Origin: Drosophila persimilis
Taxonomy: Eukaryota > Arthropoda > Insecta > Diptera > Drosophilidae
Length of the DNA stretch: 64,000 nucleotides
Assembly (NCBI RefSeq): GCF_003286085.1
Contig: NW_020825294.1
Location: 1,550,001-1,614,000, forward strand
Direction of reading: 5' to 3'
Shown: positions 47,801 through 61,692 of the stretch, one piece after another
Layout: each line of letters starts with the position of its first letter
How positions within the stretch are numbered: the stretch's first letter is position 1
Translations under genes and position numbers: made by a program
The notes under the pieces: generated by a model
Database searches by the model: none
What the model was told of the DNA's origin: nothing
The model's input: the letters and a program-made list of their open reading frames with translations, nothing else

Positions 47801-48666
47801 GTTTTCAGTTGTGGCATGAATTCAAAGAAAGAACATGGCAGTTTTCATTACTTTCCATCACTCTTGGTTCTTGAATGGAACTCCTTCTATAATGGACCCT
47901 TCAGTGGCCATTCCTTGCCCCCAACTGCTCCCTAATGATGCCAGCCTCGGTCGCACAAGAGAATGATTGAGAATGACCCACCGCTGCTTTAAATTATTCA
48001 ACGTTCTTTAGTAGAACCCCTGCTAAAAATCCAGCCTAATCAAATTCAATGAAAAATCCTCTTTTTAGCATACACCCCCAGGGGGTGCCAGGCATTACGA
48101 AAGATGACAAATTATATAAGATTTCCCGCCCAAAAGAAGGACTCATAGAGATCTGAAACCTTGCCAATGACTAAAGGGAACCCACCTCCATTCAATACCA
48201 TTTATTTCTAACCATTCCCCGCTTCAGTGGCAGTCAAAGTTGAAGCCCCCCAAACACGCGGAAGTGAGCAAGGTAACACGAGAGCTTACAGCACTGCCAC
48301 ACCATACAATACCTCGAAAACTATCCAGCAAAGACATTTGTCAAACAAACACGCGTCAAACCTGAAACTCTGCGACTCTGTGACGACTCTTTCGCTAATC
48401 AATCACGATAGCGAACAGCGAACAGCCAAAAGAAAGAGGAAACCCAGTGCAAAACATTCACAGATTGAATGAAAGTAATTTGAATGGCGTTCGAGTGTTT
48501 GGGTGTTCGAGTGTTTGGGTGTTTGGAGGGAGAGACCCCCGACCCGAAAGAGCCGACTGCCTGGGAGGGAGTCTCTCTGCAGAGTGACAGGTAGTTTAAC
48601 AATCACATTCACACTTTACCCGAGGTTTTGCCAAAGGTATTGTCAATAGTTTTATGCCCCTGCCAC

Positions 48667-48697
<31 letters not shown>

Positions 48698-51600
48698 GAG
48701 GTGTGCGCCCTCTGCACGTGTCACCGATCCGTACGAACGCACTTCATATCTCATATCTTGAGTTGCATGCAACACGACTTCCTTCTTTTATTAGAGGCAC
48801 AACACTGCACTCCACTCCAGAGTTTTATGACGCTCTGCTTTCTTTCAACTGATTTTCTGGTAAAAATCAGTCAGCGGTCAAGCGTCATAAACCGTTATGC
48901 AAGATGATGGAATGAAGGTGGAAAGACTCTAGAAAAAAATAAGTACTTATTTTCCAAGTGTTTTTGTGTTGCATTGTTTTTCATATACCCTTGGATAAAG
49001 AGGGTATTATGGGATAAGGGATCTATGATTCCATAAAGTTTCGAAACTGTAATTCTAGATCTGTTCTATGCAAAGTAATATCCAAATTAAGGATCTTTCA
49101 AAGACCACTCTTAAAGTCTTATAAGATACAAAAACAATCACTAAAAAAGGTAGTTTCTTCCACGAAAAATACAGATTTCATGTTTTCTATAAATTCAGGG
49201 CATCTACACTTCGGCTTTCCAATGTTTTGCTTCCTTTGGGGGGAGCCCTGTCACTGGACAGTCATTCTCATGCTCTGGTCTACCGCTCTCAGTCTATGTA
49301 CTGCTCTGCTACAAAAATCAGGTCAAATGTTGGGGGAGATCATTTGTCAACGCCCCCCTTCCACACACCAGAAAGATCGATGGAATTCTTGAAAAGCTGA
49401 CAATTTAATTGACCATCTACAGAGTTTTGACCCATTTCCATAACATTTACCGTTGGTTCATTGCATCATTTTCTATGGACAGTTCTTTCTCTTTTTGAAC
49501 CACCTCCGACTCCCGCATAGATGTTTGGTTCCCTTTTGTTCGAGGAGGGTTCCTCTACGATAGTTCTGGTTGCCTCATTAAGATTGTTGTTTGAGATCGT
49601 TTACATTCGCTGATCGTTTGATCTGAGAAGTCGTTTACATTCTTGGACTAGGATTTCATTGAGGGAATATGTCAAATGCCACCTCAATGGGCCACTAATT
49701 AATGTCCAACGCACACACCAGTCCCGAGGAACCTTGAAGATGCCACAGTGGAAACCGGAGATTCTTTATCGGAAATTGTACAGGTAGATCCCAAGAAACG
49801 AACTGCATTAAAAGAGGGTTTCCTACAGTTCCACTCTGTAGAGCAGTAGATCGCAAAGGTCACATCTTCAGACAGGTAGCGATGGTTCCCTTCCTTCGAC
49901 TGTTATCAGTGGAATGTCCTTTTCCCAAGGCATGCTCGTATTTATGCAATGCCCCGGCTCGGTGCGGTGTCCCTTTGTTCTATGATCCCTCCTCCGCACA
50001 GCTTTCCTTTTCTCTCGGCTTTTCTTTACTTTTTGATTAATTTCCACACACTTTGAACCTGTCAAGAATCCATATCCACATCCATATCTATTCTGAGACA
50101 GACACCACCCAAGGCGAGCGATTTTTGGCTAGAAAATTGTAACAGTTCCACAGGTTCTGCCTCCTGCCTCCTGCCTCTGCCCCCCGTGTGGCATGTCTTA
50201 AGTCCAAGCTGTTGAGGCAATGGCACGTCCCTAAAGGGCGACAAAGTGTCACACCAGAGACGCGAGTCGAGACGAAACGAGACGAGACCCTGTTCCACAG
50301 ATTAGCCTTCTCCTTTCACTTTTTTCCCTCTTTTTTTGTATCCAATGCACAGCTGGAGGCAATCGATGGATGCGGGTGCACTCTACGGGTCGTGTAGGTG
50401 GCCATGTGGGATTAGCATTTGGAATTGCGGCCAGGTACAGGTCCATCCATTAAGTGTTTCAGTTTATGTTTATTGATGAATCAGAGGAGGTCTAAAGGGT
50501 TTCAGAAATTGAATTCTAAATTAGGGAAACATTCTTAAAGTTTTCCCTAAGAATTCGCTTTTATTTCCTGATGAGTATAAGGTCTTGATTTAGCTGAAAG
50601 ATCACTGACGATCAGGGAAATATTCTTATATTTGTACTTCTTGGCCTGTCTCTAAAGAATCCGCGTTGATCTGCACAGAAGAGCTCTTTGGATTAAGAAA
50701 TCATTCCAGATCGAGGAAACATTCTCCCACTTAACATTTAAGATTTCTTTATCTAAGATCGCAGGAACTTGATTTAAAAGAAAGATCTACACCCGTAACA
50801 GCTATGCCTATTTATCTGAGATCTTCTTTAGTATTCTTCTTTAGTTTTTCCCCCTTAGAAACCATTCCCGGAATACCCTGACCAACTAAAAACACAAACA
50901 ATTTGATAGATTAGCCACATATTTCACTCTCCCAAGGATCCCTAGCCTCGGGCGAGAGACCTTTAGAGACACTTTTTATCCGCAAAAACAGCAGGAGACG
51001 ACAGCAGCAGCGGCAGTCGAGGATCAAGGGAACAAAAGGTGGAAGGTAGGGCCTGTACCTGTACCTGTTCGTATGCCCATTCCTCTCCGGAAATTAAATC
51101 TGCGACAAATGTTTGGGCTTATGGATGGGATGGGTGGCAGAGAGGCGTTCCCTAGTGGGCGCTACCTTTCCCTCTATTTATTTTAGTTAATCCAAGAGAT
51201 CTGCGGCATTAACGAGATTTTAATATTTCAAAGCAAAGGCATTTTTTCCAATATTTTCCAATGCCAGAGGCGACGCTCGGGGTGGGCCCACTGGCCGGGT
51301 AAGGCGGACCTGGTCCGAGCCCCGTTTCGAGCCTAAAAAGGCAGCAACAGCAATTCGTCTTGGCCAATTAAGACAAATTTGTTTAGTCTCTAGGCCGAGG
51401 CTTAGACTGTTTCAGAGCCAGAGCTCTGTCATCGGAGCCAGAGATCGGAGTGGGGCAGCGATCGTTCGGTTCCATTGGCTGCCCGGGACTGGGGAGATTC
51501 GAATTTATAATAAATCTCGAACGGAGAGGAACGAGAAACGATCGATACCGAGTCGATATGAAATATTTATAAAGCGAATATGGTAAAATCTAGTTAGAGA

Positions 51601-54600
51601 AATGATTAGATGGCCAACAAACAGCATAAAAGGGGCCAACAAATGGACACATGTCCACACAAAAGCAGTCGCCGATCTCGTCTCTGTCTCTGGCTCTGAT
51701 TTCTCGTTTAAGATAATTGGTTTATGGATTTGCCAATCAATTGATGGATAATTAGAATAGGCTGAACGAACAAAATCGATGTCTTTGATGGCAATTTGTG
51801 ATTTAGTATAGAGTTTTGTGGGATTCAAATCTGGATGTTGAATAGAAGAGTGCAAAAACCATTGAAAAACAAAGTTTTTATATACGTTTGATGGAAAACT
51901 ATTGTTTTTAATTAAAAGTTCAGCTAAAAAGGCAGTTTTTAAGGGTTTAATTTTTTTTTGTTGAATAAAATGTTGAAAGAATTTGTTGTTGTTGAAAGAA
52001 GAGTACTAAAACTATCAAAAATTATGTTTTTATATTTAAGCACTAAAAGTAAAAGGCTCACAAGGGTCTTTATAACTTTGTTGAACTATAAAAACTTCGA
52101 AATTTTGGGTACATCATAACAAAGGATAACATTTCTTTTTGACTAAATAATTTATTCAGATTCTTGTGGTTTTTAGTGTGTTTTGACCTTTACAAGACTC
52201 TAAATAACTCTTTTATCATCTGCTTATCATAAAATCTCATAGAATAAATAGGGAACGATCCTATTTCATTTCCAAAACACTTTTATTAAAGGTTCTTGGT
52301 CATTTCCAAGAGAGGCATAAGAGTTCTGTAGTATCGTAAGGCTATCATAAACACAACTATTTACATAGAGGAGACGCCTACTAAATATCATTTTTAAAAT
52401 ACATTTCTTGAAGATTTTTTTATTATCAAAATCAGATACTCGAATGGAGGGAGTGTCTCAAATTATAAAATCGAGAAGAGAGTTTTTCAAATCACCTTAT
52501 ATGCATATTATTATGTTTTGTCTATCCAATAATCTCTCAATTACTGGGAGAAGAGTTCTACATAGTTTTTTGAATCAGATAAACTTTAAATTACCTGCAG
52601 AAGGCTCTTATATTATTTACCTATAATAAAATATATCAAATTTCTTATGGGGACAGTCCTATATCATTTAAGTAGAAGAACACATATTTGGAGGGCCACA
52701 AACTCTGTCTAGACATCAGATCCAATCCCTAATTGAGTGTAATGCGATGATATTCAAAAGTCACTCCCATGAATTTCCCAACAAACTTTCCCAACAACAG
52801 AGGGAGAGAGAGAGTGAGGGAGAGAGAGAAAAGGAAAGAGTGCTGCTGCTGTTATGGTTTTGCTACTTGTGGCATGATTATGGCTTTAACTTTTAACTTA
52901 ATTTGGAAATGCCTTGTGTGTTTTGGTTTGTGTTTGAATTGAAATTTTCTTTATGCGGATTGCACTGCTGCTGCATCATCATCATCATCAGCCGTGAATG
53001 AGGAGGCTCTTTGTTGCTTTAATTAGTTTCAAGCACGCGCAGAAAATCAAATGAAAATGGTAGGAAAAGCTCAAGCTAAATAGCTTCGACTTCGACTTCA
53101 TTTTGTTGCTGCATTCATTTTTGTTTTTCGTTGTTTTGCTGTTTGCGTTGGTTTTCCTTTTTAATTGCCATTTTTAACCATGTTTTTTAGCCATTTTAAA
53201 GCATTTTAAACCACTTTACAGCCCATAAAGCAAGCAAAAAAGTTTCTGTTTTTTCTGTAGCGTAACGAGGTCGACAGAGTGGTCTGCTCCGCTGCCCCCA
53301 AGAGAACCCCCGCCCCATCTTACTCAAGTTGTAGGAGAAATCATATAATATGTGAAATAATCCCTTCGAAATGTAACTCTTCCGGAAGTGTCTGATGCAA
53401 CGAATGAAATACATCAGTAAAGAAAGAAAGAACCTTCGACCAGACCCCCACACACCCCCACTCCGCCCACATTCAAGGTCGTTTGCCCCATGGTCTGCCA
53501 CCAATTTTCAGCTTGTTTGAAAATTAATAAATAAATGAGCTATTGTCGTAAATTAATGTGGAAAAAAAGGCGACAACAAAAGGGGGACACCACCATGCCC
53601 CCTCCACTCCCCCCCCTCCGAAGATAAGAGAAAAACCGAAAATGCAGCCTAAAAATCGATCGACGTATCGATGGCTGGCTGGTTCGTAAATTTAATTAGG
53701 GACCATAAAAAAAGCAAATCAAAAATTCAACGATGTGTGGAACCCAAGCTCCGAAACATACGTCAGAGCAATGGCAACACATAAGTCATATTGATGGCTC
53801 AATCTGTCAGCGGAAAATGTTCGTTTGTGTTTCTGTTTGTATTTATAATCGTTTAATGTCCAAATGGAAGGTTACAAGACGTGCAATGGGGCGACACTCG
53901 AGTGGGGAAATTTATTGGGGAGCCATAAAATATCAAATTTGTTAATGAATGATGTTTTGGTGGATATTATAGAATTTTTCTATATATTTTTGGGGATCTA
54001 AAAAGGCAGGGCAGGGGATAAGTGCTTCTATTTAGTCTCGCAGAATATTTAATGGTGTGAGGTGGGTGCACAAGTGCCTTCTGGGGTTTGTTGACCCCTA
54101 ACTTTATCTTTCTGACCTTTCTGTAGGTCAAACTAAGCTCAGAACGAACCTTTTGGGGTTCCAATAGCCTAATCCTGAATTTATCTCCTGAATATATTAT
54201 AAATAAATCAATTTCCGGCTTAAATGCATGTCCTCCATTGATTATTTAATATTCTTGTTTTCTCTTCCTCTAATATACTTAGATGTATCGTAATTTCCAC
54301 TTTTCCCCTTGTTAGAAGTCCATTTAATCCACTTTTTAGTGTCGAAATTCCCATCATAATCAAATCCCAAATAATCAAACATTGCCACAAGTAAAATTAC
54401 AAAAGAAAAAAGCAATAAATAAAGAGAAATAAACATGAGTGAAAAATGTCTGTGACAACTTAATGGATTGCAAAATCGTTGATCGTCTAATCATTCGAGA
54501 CATGATACTCGTACGATGCGGTTTAATTGTTGAAATGATTACGAATATGCAGACGAATGAATGTATCTGACGGGTTACGTGTGTATCTCACAGATTGAAT

Positions 54601-54736
54601 GTGCAACTAGTTTCTACAAAAGAAATTGCTTGGGATTACGAGTTGGAATAATTGCAAGCCATTTGCATAATATTTTGTTTTATGATTATTTCCATCTTTC
54701 TCCGAATATCAAATAATATTTCATATCTCGTTTCAG
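44824..54736 (+). other. Large intron region of the unnamed gene, right part
   Basis: About 9.9 kb end at the acceptor CTCGTTTCAG (54727-54736). No coding frame is convincing on either strand. Simple repeats include GA runs near 45857-45890 and 52800-52830, a CT run near 48670-48694 and a CAT run near 52975-52989. Confidence 0.45.
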
Positions 54737-54857
54737 CGCTCTCTAAAAACAACAAAAAGACATGGCCGTGAAGCAGTCAATGCCGCACGCCCAGTAGCAG
54801 GAACCAGCAGGAACCAGCAGGAACCCCGACAGCCCACAGATCCTTGCCCCAATCAAT
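54737..54857 (+). other. 5' untranslated part of the first coding exon, with a short upstream frame
   Basis: Between the acceptor at 54736 and the ATG at 54858 lies an 11-codon upstream reading frame (ATG 54762, TAG 54795-54797). It is followed by three copies of the unit CAGGAACCAG or close variants. The upstream frame could reduce translation of the main frame. Confidence 0.5.
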
Positions 54858-57800
54858 ATGTTCGGTTTGCTGAGCAGCTCCCAAATCTATGGACTACAGC
54901 CCGCACCAGCCGCAGCAGATCATCAAGCGACAGCAGAACCCTCGAAGAGCAACAGCCTGCCCCATAAGAAGGGGGCCGCAGCTGCCACTCAGCATCGCAG
55001 ATCCACCAGCAGCCTCAGCGACACTGGGGGCAAGTTCTTCTCGCACCTGAGCGGCAAATCGCCAAGCCAGTTCATCGAAAAGTTCATCAAAAGTGAACTC
55101 CTCAACGGCTACGACCATCTCAAGTGCCACCAGAGTGGTGGAAAGTCCGCCGCCGCAGCATCATCCCAAACGGAAAACCCCAGCAATACTCCCCTGTATT
55201 CCAATCTACAGACTTCTTCGGACTGGGGAGGCTTCAGCTGCCTCCAGGGGAGCTATCGGAGCCACGGCGACGGCGAGTTCTATGAGGCCGTGCAGGTCAA
55301 GTCCTCTCCCACACAGCCACAGCCGCAGCCACAGTCGTGTGGCAGCAACGAACTGAATATGCGTTCCAAGGGTGCGTCCCCATCCATCCTACTGCAGCAC
55401 TACCAGAAGCTGCCGGAAGCCACTTTGGAGCCAACATTCAACACCCAAGCAGCTGGCCATACTCCAGCGTACAAGAAATTGGGTTTTGGTTCACGTTTGC
55501 AGAAGCAAAATGTCGAACAGGTGAGTGAAGGGAGAACTCATAGCTCAAAGAAGAGCTTAAGGTGTGTAAGATATTGATGGCAGTTTGATACAGGGGTTTC
55601 TTAGAGAGTAGAACTCTATTTGGATGGGTTTATTTTAGGTATAAGAGAAGTAAGACTAGTAGGATACTTTTTGCAAGCCACAAGTGCATTAAATCTCGTT
55701 TTTAGGGATTGATTTTGTATTTGAATTAAAAGTATCGATAGATAGATGGAAAATGTATCCTTTCACTTAGGGGAAATTTGTACAGCGGAAAGTTTTCATC
55801 GAAAACCATCTAGAGTTACTCGTGAAATGTGTGTCCTTTCGCTTATGGCTAATTTCTACACCGAATCAATGAATGTGCTTTATTGAAATAGGGAAATAAA
55901 TCAAGAAGATGATCTTAAGATCAAAATCTGCTTGTCAGAGACCAGAACCAGTAGAAAATGGTCTGTATTTCATCGCAACCCATCCAGAAGCAATCGTATC
56001 TTATGGTCCCCTATTCATGTCATTCAAAATGAACGAGTCCTTTCACTTATGGGAACTTTTTGCAAAAAATTAACGTGCATTTCGTATCATTCTACGAATA
56101 TGCCCGAAGGCTTTTTAATGGTACAGGGATTTAGTTCTAGGGGATGCCTAGATACTTCTTATGCATACGAGTATCTCTATCTCTGTTAATCTTACACAAA
56201 TCTCAAAATTACCAACGATCTAGCTTCCTATCTCCCCAGAGATTTCAAGTCAACAGAGACATCAAACATTACGACACTTTCCCATAACCCAGAGACACAT
56301 TTTAAACTTGTTTCAGCCTGATAAAGTGAATCTCTAAACAAATACCCATAGAAATGTGTCACCGCCACCACAGACACTTTTTGCCCTTCATTGCTTTCTA
56401 ATGAGCGGGAAAGTGGCCCACTTTGAGTGATCGCCTTGGCCGTAATTACTTGACCGACATCCAAAAGATATTGCATCACCTTTTAACCCTTGGTTCTGTC
56501 TGTCTGCTGCATGTTCGCATAGCCCGGACACGTATCTGCCCATCTGCATCTGCATCTGCACGTACAGACGTGTGATACTTGTATTTGTTTGCGGCTGAAA
56601 TATCATGCAGATAAAGACCTTCATCGGACATTGCTTCGGGGGGTCAGTGGAGTACAACAAAGAGCCCCAAAAAAATACAAAAAAACAACACCATAAATAG
56701 TCCCCAACCCCAACTAAAAGGCGTTGGAATAATATATGAGATATATGTAGATCTAAAAATATATAGCGCCATGTTGGGGAAAATCATCCCCCAAGCAGGT
56801 GATAAGATAGCAGGTGAAAGGTAGTGAAAGTTTATGGGCTCCAAACGAACAGAAATTACTCTTTTAAGAAAGGATTATAAGTGGTCTGTAACCTTAGGGG
56901 CGTTTGGAATGTCTGAAATATAGTTTATATAGAGTACATCTATCATTATTGCATTGTTTTCTAAAACGGAATGATGGAAATGGCATTGATTCGCTGTACA
57001 AATGTTTCATAAGGAAATTTTAAATGAAAGTTCTCCTAATATCCCAGTTTTGTTCCTTCTACCATCGTTAGCTACCTCTTAAGCCCCTGTTCCATTAGGA
57101 GACTATTCCACATCTCTTCTACAGGAGACTGTGCAAGGTTCCCATAAGTGAAAGGGCACCTTTTGTGCCCTGTAGGAACGTTCATCAACGATATCACCTC
57201 TCTCCAGAGTAGAGTATTCTCAAGTCTCACTCCACCCGTAAATGACATGCCCACTGCAGCTGATGGGCTCCCTGATGGGTAATCAAGGTAATCCCATTTC
57301 CAAAGCCCACAACCTGTGCGTCATTTGCATTACGAGTAGCGTCCAGAGATAAAATAAATGTAGCCAGGGGGCTCTCTGGCTATCAATCAGAGTTAGACCC
57401 GCACGACACTTGTCATTGGGAGGGCTCCAGGCAAAGTTCATTGCTGGAAAATGGTGGGAAAATGGGCACATTTTCATATGTTAGGACACTTCAAGGTAGC
57501 CAAAGGAGGAACCCCCAATCCATTCCGCAACTAAAATCTCTTTTTGCATCCTCAGAACTCGGACAACTCGCAGACATCCTCCCGGAATGCACGCAGCAGT
57601 GGCAGCGGGAGCGAAGTGCAACGCTCCTCTTCGGGTTCCAGTTCCTCGGGTGCCGTTCCTCCAGCCACAGCCGTGGTGTCCTCTCCCGAAAGACTCCAGC
57701 GGAGACGTCTGCTGCAGATGATCTCCAACTACGATCAGCAGAACAAGCAACTGCATCGGGAGCTGGCCAAGGAGAAGCGGCGTCGCACGGAGGAGCTAGC

Positions 57801-60267
57801 CTGCGTTGTTAAGTCCTTGATTTGTTTCGAATCGAAGCTGAAGAACGACATGAAGGCCGTGAACCAACGGCTGGTGGATAGGGATTCAGAGATCTGTCGT
57901 CTGATGCGACAGAATCGGGCCTTGAGGAAGCGTCTGGAGGATCAGCAGCCGGATGAAGGCATAGCAGATCAGGACTCGGACGAGTGTCTGGTGCTGGAGG
58001 CTTTGCAATGCCAGAATTGCCGCAAGCAATTCTATGACATTGAAACGACAGCAAGCGGCACACAGACGTGCGGCAAAGAGTTGCAAGGCGTAGGCGGAAA
58101 GGGTGAGTCCCAGTCAGCAATTCCTTCTGGAAACCCCCCTCTTAGACTCGAATTTCCATTCTCCACAGCAGAGCCCGGCTCTTCCAGCGATGACACCGTC
58201 TCATCGTCGTTCTACGGCGCCAGACGCAGCGTCCGGTACACCAGCAAGCGCACGGCGGGCACTTTCCGGGACTATATGCGCTCGCGGGCCATGCACATCG
58301 ATGATGCCGCTTTGGAGCAGCAATCGGAGGAGAATACCAGCAGCATCTCGCGCGAGGACTCCCAGACGAGCTACGAACAGCTGCACAACTATTCGCGGGC
58401 CATGGAGCGCATGCACGGGGTGAAAGTCCCCTCGATGGAAGACGGGGAATACTCCGAGCAGAGCAGCCTGGAGCTGGAGCAGCAGCAGCAGCAGCAAAGG
58501 AGGCGGAACAGCTCTTCGAGTCGCAGCAGCAACAGTCGCAGCAGCAAGACAACGACTCCACAATTAATGGAGGAGGATGATGGCATCTTCTCGCCCACCC
58601 AGGACGACGAGGACTTTGACGAACTGGATCCCGAGCAGGAGCAGCAAATGATGTCCCGCGGGGCCCTGAAAATCGTACAGCGACGGTGTGCAGACTTCTC
58701 TGAGGCCTCGCCGAAGCAGATCTATGAAACGACCACCGATGATTGGTATGCCAGTGCCTCGGACCAGGAGGAGACAGCGTCCACAGCCAGAGTGTCGACC
58801 GTGAAGCAGCCCTACGGCCAAGGAGCCGTGAATCCCGTGCTGGAGTGCGTCAACCAGATCCTTCTGCAACAGTCCATGGAGGAGACGCTACGAGAGCCCA
58901 CCCCCAAGTCCGCGATGGCTGGAGCTGCCTCGAATCTCCCGCGCAGGAGTTCGCTCAGCGGCAGGAGTGTCTCCAACGGCCGCAAACGGGTGCACTTTTC
59001 CACCAAGAACAGCATGGTGCATGTGCCACGCCACGACGACCACGAGGAGGAGCCAGAGCAGGAGGAGCAGGATCACCCGATGGCTGCCCCAATGATCTCA
59101 CACTATCATCCCATGACCTCTGCCTACGAGAGCATCTACAGCAATGAGTACGAGCCGATTGGCTCAGAGCGTGCCTCCAATCTGTATGTGGATATGGCGG
59201 CAGCAGCTGCCACAGGAGCAGGAGAGTCTGCGGGCTCCAGCAACTCCTCGAAGCAGCCACAGCAGAAACTGCCACCCGCCCTGCCGCCCAAGCCTGCCAA
59301 TCTATTGAAATTCAAGAAATCCCTGCATCAACTCGAAGAAACCCTCGAAGATGAGGCGGCCCTCATCGAAGATGATTGTGCCACGGTCTCGGAACCGGAC
59401 TACTGCTCCATTTCGGAGGTGGGCATGAGTGCCAGTGTGCGCGTGCAGATTGTGGCAGACATACACAAGGCCCCGGAATGCTCCACAACCCCTCCAGCGG
59501 TGGAGCCGCCAGCGATGGAGCCCGAGGTGGATTCCGATGACAATCAATCGCACAAGACTGAGGAAATCGAAGAGATTTTCGCCGATATACCAAAGCTACC
59601 CAACGTGGCGGCCATTATAGCGCCCAAGCAATCCGCCTCAGAGTATCTGATGATGACCCCGAAGAGGCAGGAGCTACAGCTGCAGCTGCCGCTGCCGCAG
59701 CCCTCTCCCCTGCAATCGCAATATAAACGGAAGCATGTGCCCAACATTCTGGCGGAGATCAACAAACGCATGAGTCTCCCGAGCTCTCCGACGACTCCGA
59801 CGACCCCCAAGAGCCTCCACAACAGCACGCCCGTGTCCAAGTCCCTTCTCCAGTTGGCAGATGCCCCCAGCGATCTGCCTCTGCAGGCGGAATTCGATTG
59901 GTATAACCTCGATGCCGAGTACGATCGGAGTCAGGAGGTGACTTCGACTTCAAAGAGCCCCCAGACAGAGGGCATGCTGGAGGAGATTAGCGAGGACAAT
60001 GAATGCCTGATCAATGCCGATGCGGATGAGTACAATCTGGATGAGGAGTATCAGCAGGAGGAGGACCAAGAGTTCCACCATCAAGAAGAGGACCTCCTAA
60101 TGCAGCCGGAAATGGAGGAGGAGCCACAGCCCCATCTCTCGCCCGCCAAGGCCACGCAAATGAAGAAGAATCTGGCCAGTTTTGAAAAGTTCATCGAGGG
60201 CTCAGGACTCAGTACGAAGCCATTGCCCAGCAAACGTAAAATCTACTTCAATGCGCCCTTTGTCTAG
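54858..60267 (+). CDS. Large coiled-coil, low-complexity protein, unnamed
   Basis: Coding exons 54858-55520, 57556-58102 and 58169-60267 join in phase for 1102 residues. The 66-nt intron 58103-58168 (GTGAGT..CCACAG) has no in-frame stop, so its retention would insert 22 residues. The N-terminal part has a possible structured block (SPSQFIEKFIKSELLNGYDH) amid Ser/Gln-rich sequence. A strong coiled coil runs from about RRRLLQMISNYDQQNK through RALRKRLEDQ (near residues 275-360). Later come Glu-rich and poly-Gln regions, the SH3-ligand-like PPALPPKPANLLKF, a TPTTPKS Ser/Pro region, acidic stretches and a basic end, KRKIYFNAPFV. No catalytic domain is visible. It may be a cytoskeletal or signalling scaffold, by inference only. 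Long introns and an A-rich leader fit a developmentally regulated gene. I do not recognise its name. Confidence 0.85.
58103..58168 (+). other. 66-nt in-frame intron in the large gene
   Basis: GTGAGT at the start and CCACAG at the end are good splice signals, and the flanking codons join as G plus CA. The segment is exactly 22 codons without a stop, so both spliced and retained forms would be translatable. The encoded residues look unlike the flanks, which favours splicing. Confidence 0.65.
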
Positions 60268-60274
60268 ACGAAAA

Positions 60275-60280
60275 AATAAA
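60275..60280 (+). terminator. Polyadenylation signal of the large gene (first)
   Basis: AATAAA occurs eight bases after the stop codon. A second AATAAA lies near 60386. The first is very close to the stop, so the later signal may be the main one. Confidence 0.4.
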
Positions 60281-61692
60281 GAAATGGAAACGAATTTAAG
60301 TTTATTTTTGATGCAACACAGAAAGAGAGAGAGAGTTTTGTTTAGTTCTTAAGTTTGGCAAAAAGTATTAAATGTTTTCCCCCCCAATAAAAAAATGGCA
60401 ACGAAATATTAAAACAAAGAAAATTTAACAAGGACTTATATTTTTTTTGTACTTCAACAACACCAAAGAACTATCCTTAGAGTCGAGTTGAGCAGAGACA
60501 CGACATGTTTATTGTTTATTGTTGTTTTTGGTTTCTGGGGAACGAGCCTGGGGGAGCGTCGAGCACTAATATGCCCTGTGATGCCCTACAATGTAATTGA
60601 GTTGTTTAGGAATAGGAGTATTTTGTGTCTGTATCGTGAGGCATTATTTTGTGGAGTATTGTGGAGACTAAAGCTCGGAGCAACGCTTCCATTTAACAGA
60701 AAAAGAGTCTATACTATTAAAAACTCTTTTGTTCCTTGGATTTATAAAAGATATTCCTCGTAGTTTAATGGTAAATAGTTGTCAAATCAATCTAAAGACA
60801 GTTTTGGTTTTGAATCGCTTTCAAATCTAAATTTAAATGGAATCCCAACGCAAATTGAATGTGAATTGAGTGCTAGATGGATCCTTTGGATAAATCTGAC
60901 TTGTTAATTCTGCTTGAAATCTATAGAATTGGAATGAAGAAATGATTCAGAAGTCTCCAACTCTGTCGAAGAATCAATCGAGGATGAGGCGGCGCTGCTA
61001 GATGATTTTGCTTTCCAAAGGGAATTCTAATATTTGAATTGTAAATATATTTATGATCAATTTGAAGACAGCTTTCGAAATCTAATTCTAAATGGAATTC
61101 CAACGTCACTGCAATTAACAGCAGTTAAATCCTATTTTCCATATATATTTGAATGGAACATTGATTTAGAAGTCTCGAAACACTCTTTAAACCCCTTTAA
61201 CTGTTCGATTTCCCGCAATTGAAGCCCCAAAAGGCTACAGCATTTCGATGTAACATGTAATTCAACAACATTTATTGCATTTCACATTGTTAATTCATCT
61301 TTAAATAACAATTAACTATTGTTTTTGGTGGTTTTGGTTTTATTCTAACGTTCTTGAGATTATTCTGTGTTTGTTTTCGTGCGAAAATACAGCCAGTGCG
61401 CGGAGGTTTTTCATAATTTTATTCTTAGCTGCTAATTGAATGTGTGGGGTTGTACATTGTCATTACATTCATAAACGTACAGGCGTGTGTCAGTAGGACA
61501 CTAAAAAGGAACAGAGCTTGAACTTACATTTAAAGCAACCTCCAGGGGAGAGCGACAAAGAGAGAGACATAGACAGAGACAGAGACAGACAAGAGGCAAT
61601 GAATGGATTGATACATCAAAAGCTTAGCCACAGAAACTTAACATTTACTAAACGAAAAGTAATCTTAAATTAAACGATGGATCCCTCTCTCT
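60281..61692. other. 3' flanks between two convergent genes
   Basis: The large plus-strand gene and the minus-strand centrin end tail to tail here. There is no coding frame. Minus-strand AATAAA signals (TTTATT on the plus strand) near 61268-61273 and 61419-61424 may end the centrin transcript. A degenerate A-, T-rich motif around ATTTAAATGGAATCCCAACG near 60831 recurs near 61090, indicating an internal short repeat. Confidence 0.4.
60825..61110. repeat. Two diverged copies of a short spacer block
   Basis: The block AATCTAAATTTAAATGGAAT, continuing to CCCAACGCAAATTGAAT, near 60824-60860 is echoed by ATTCTAAATGGAATTCCAACG near 61084-61104. Neighbouring phrases (TTGGAATGAAGA and TTTGAATGGAAC; AGAAGTCTCCAA and AGAAGTCTCGAA) also recur in the same order. 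The spacing of about 255 bases suggests an old local duplication. Confidence 0.5.

Noticed and set aside
58142-59275. Several antisense frames opposite the large gene
   Set aside because: They are shadows of the Gln/Ser-rich coding sequence, with Cys-, Leu- and Arg-rich composition typical of the reverse reading.
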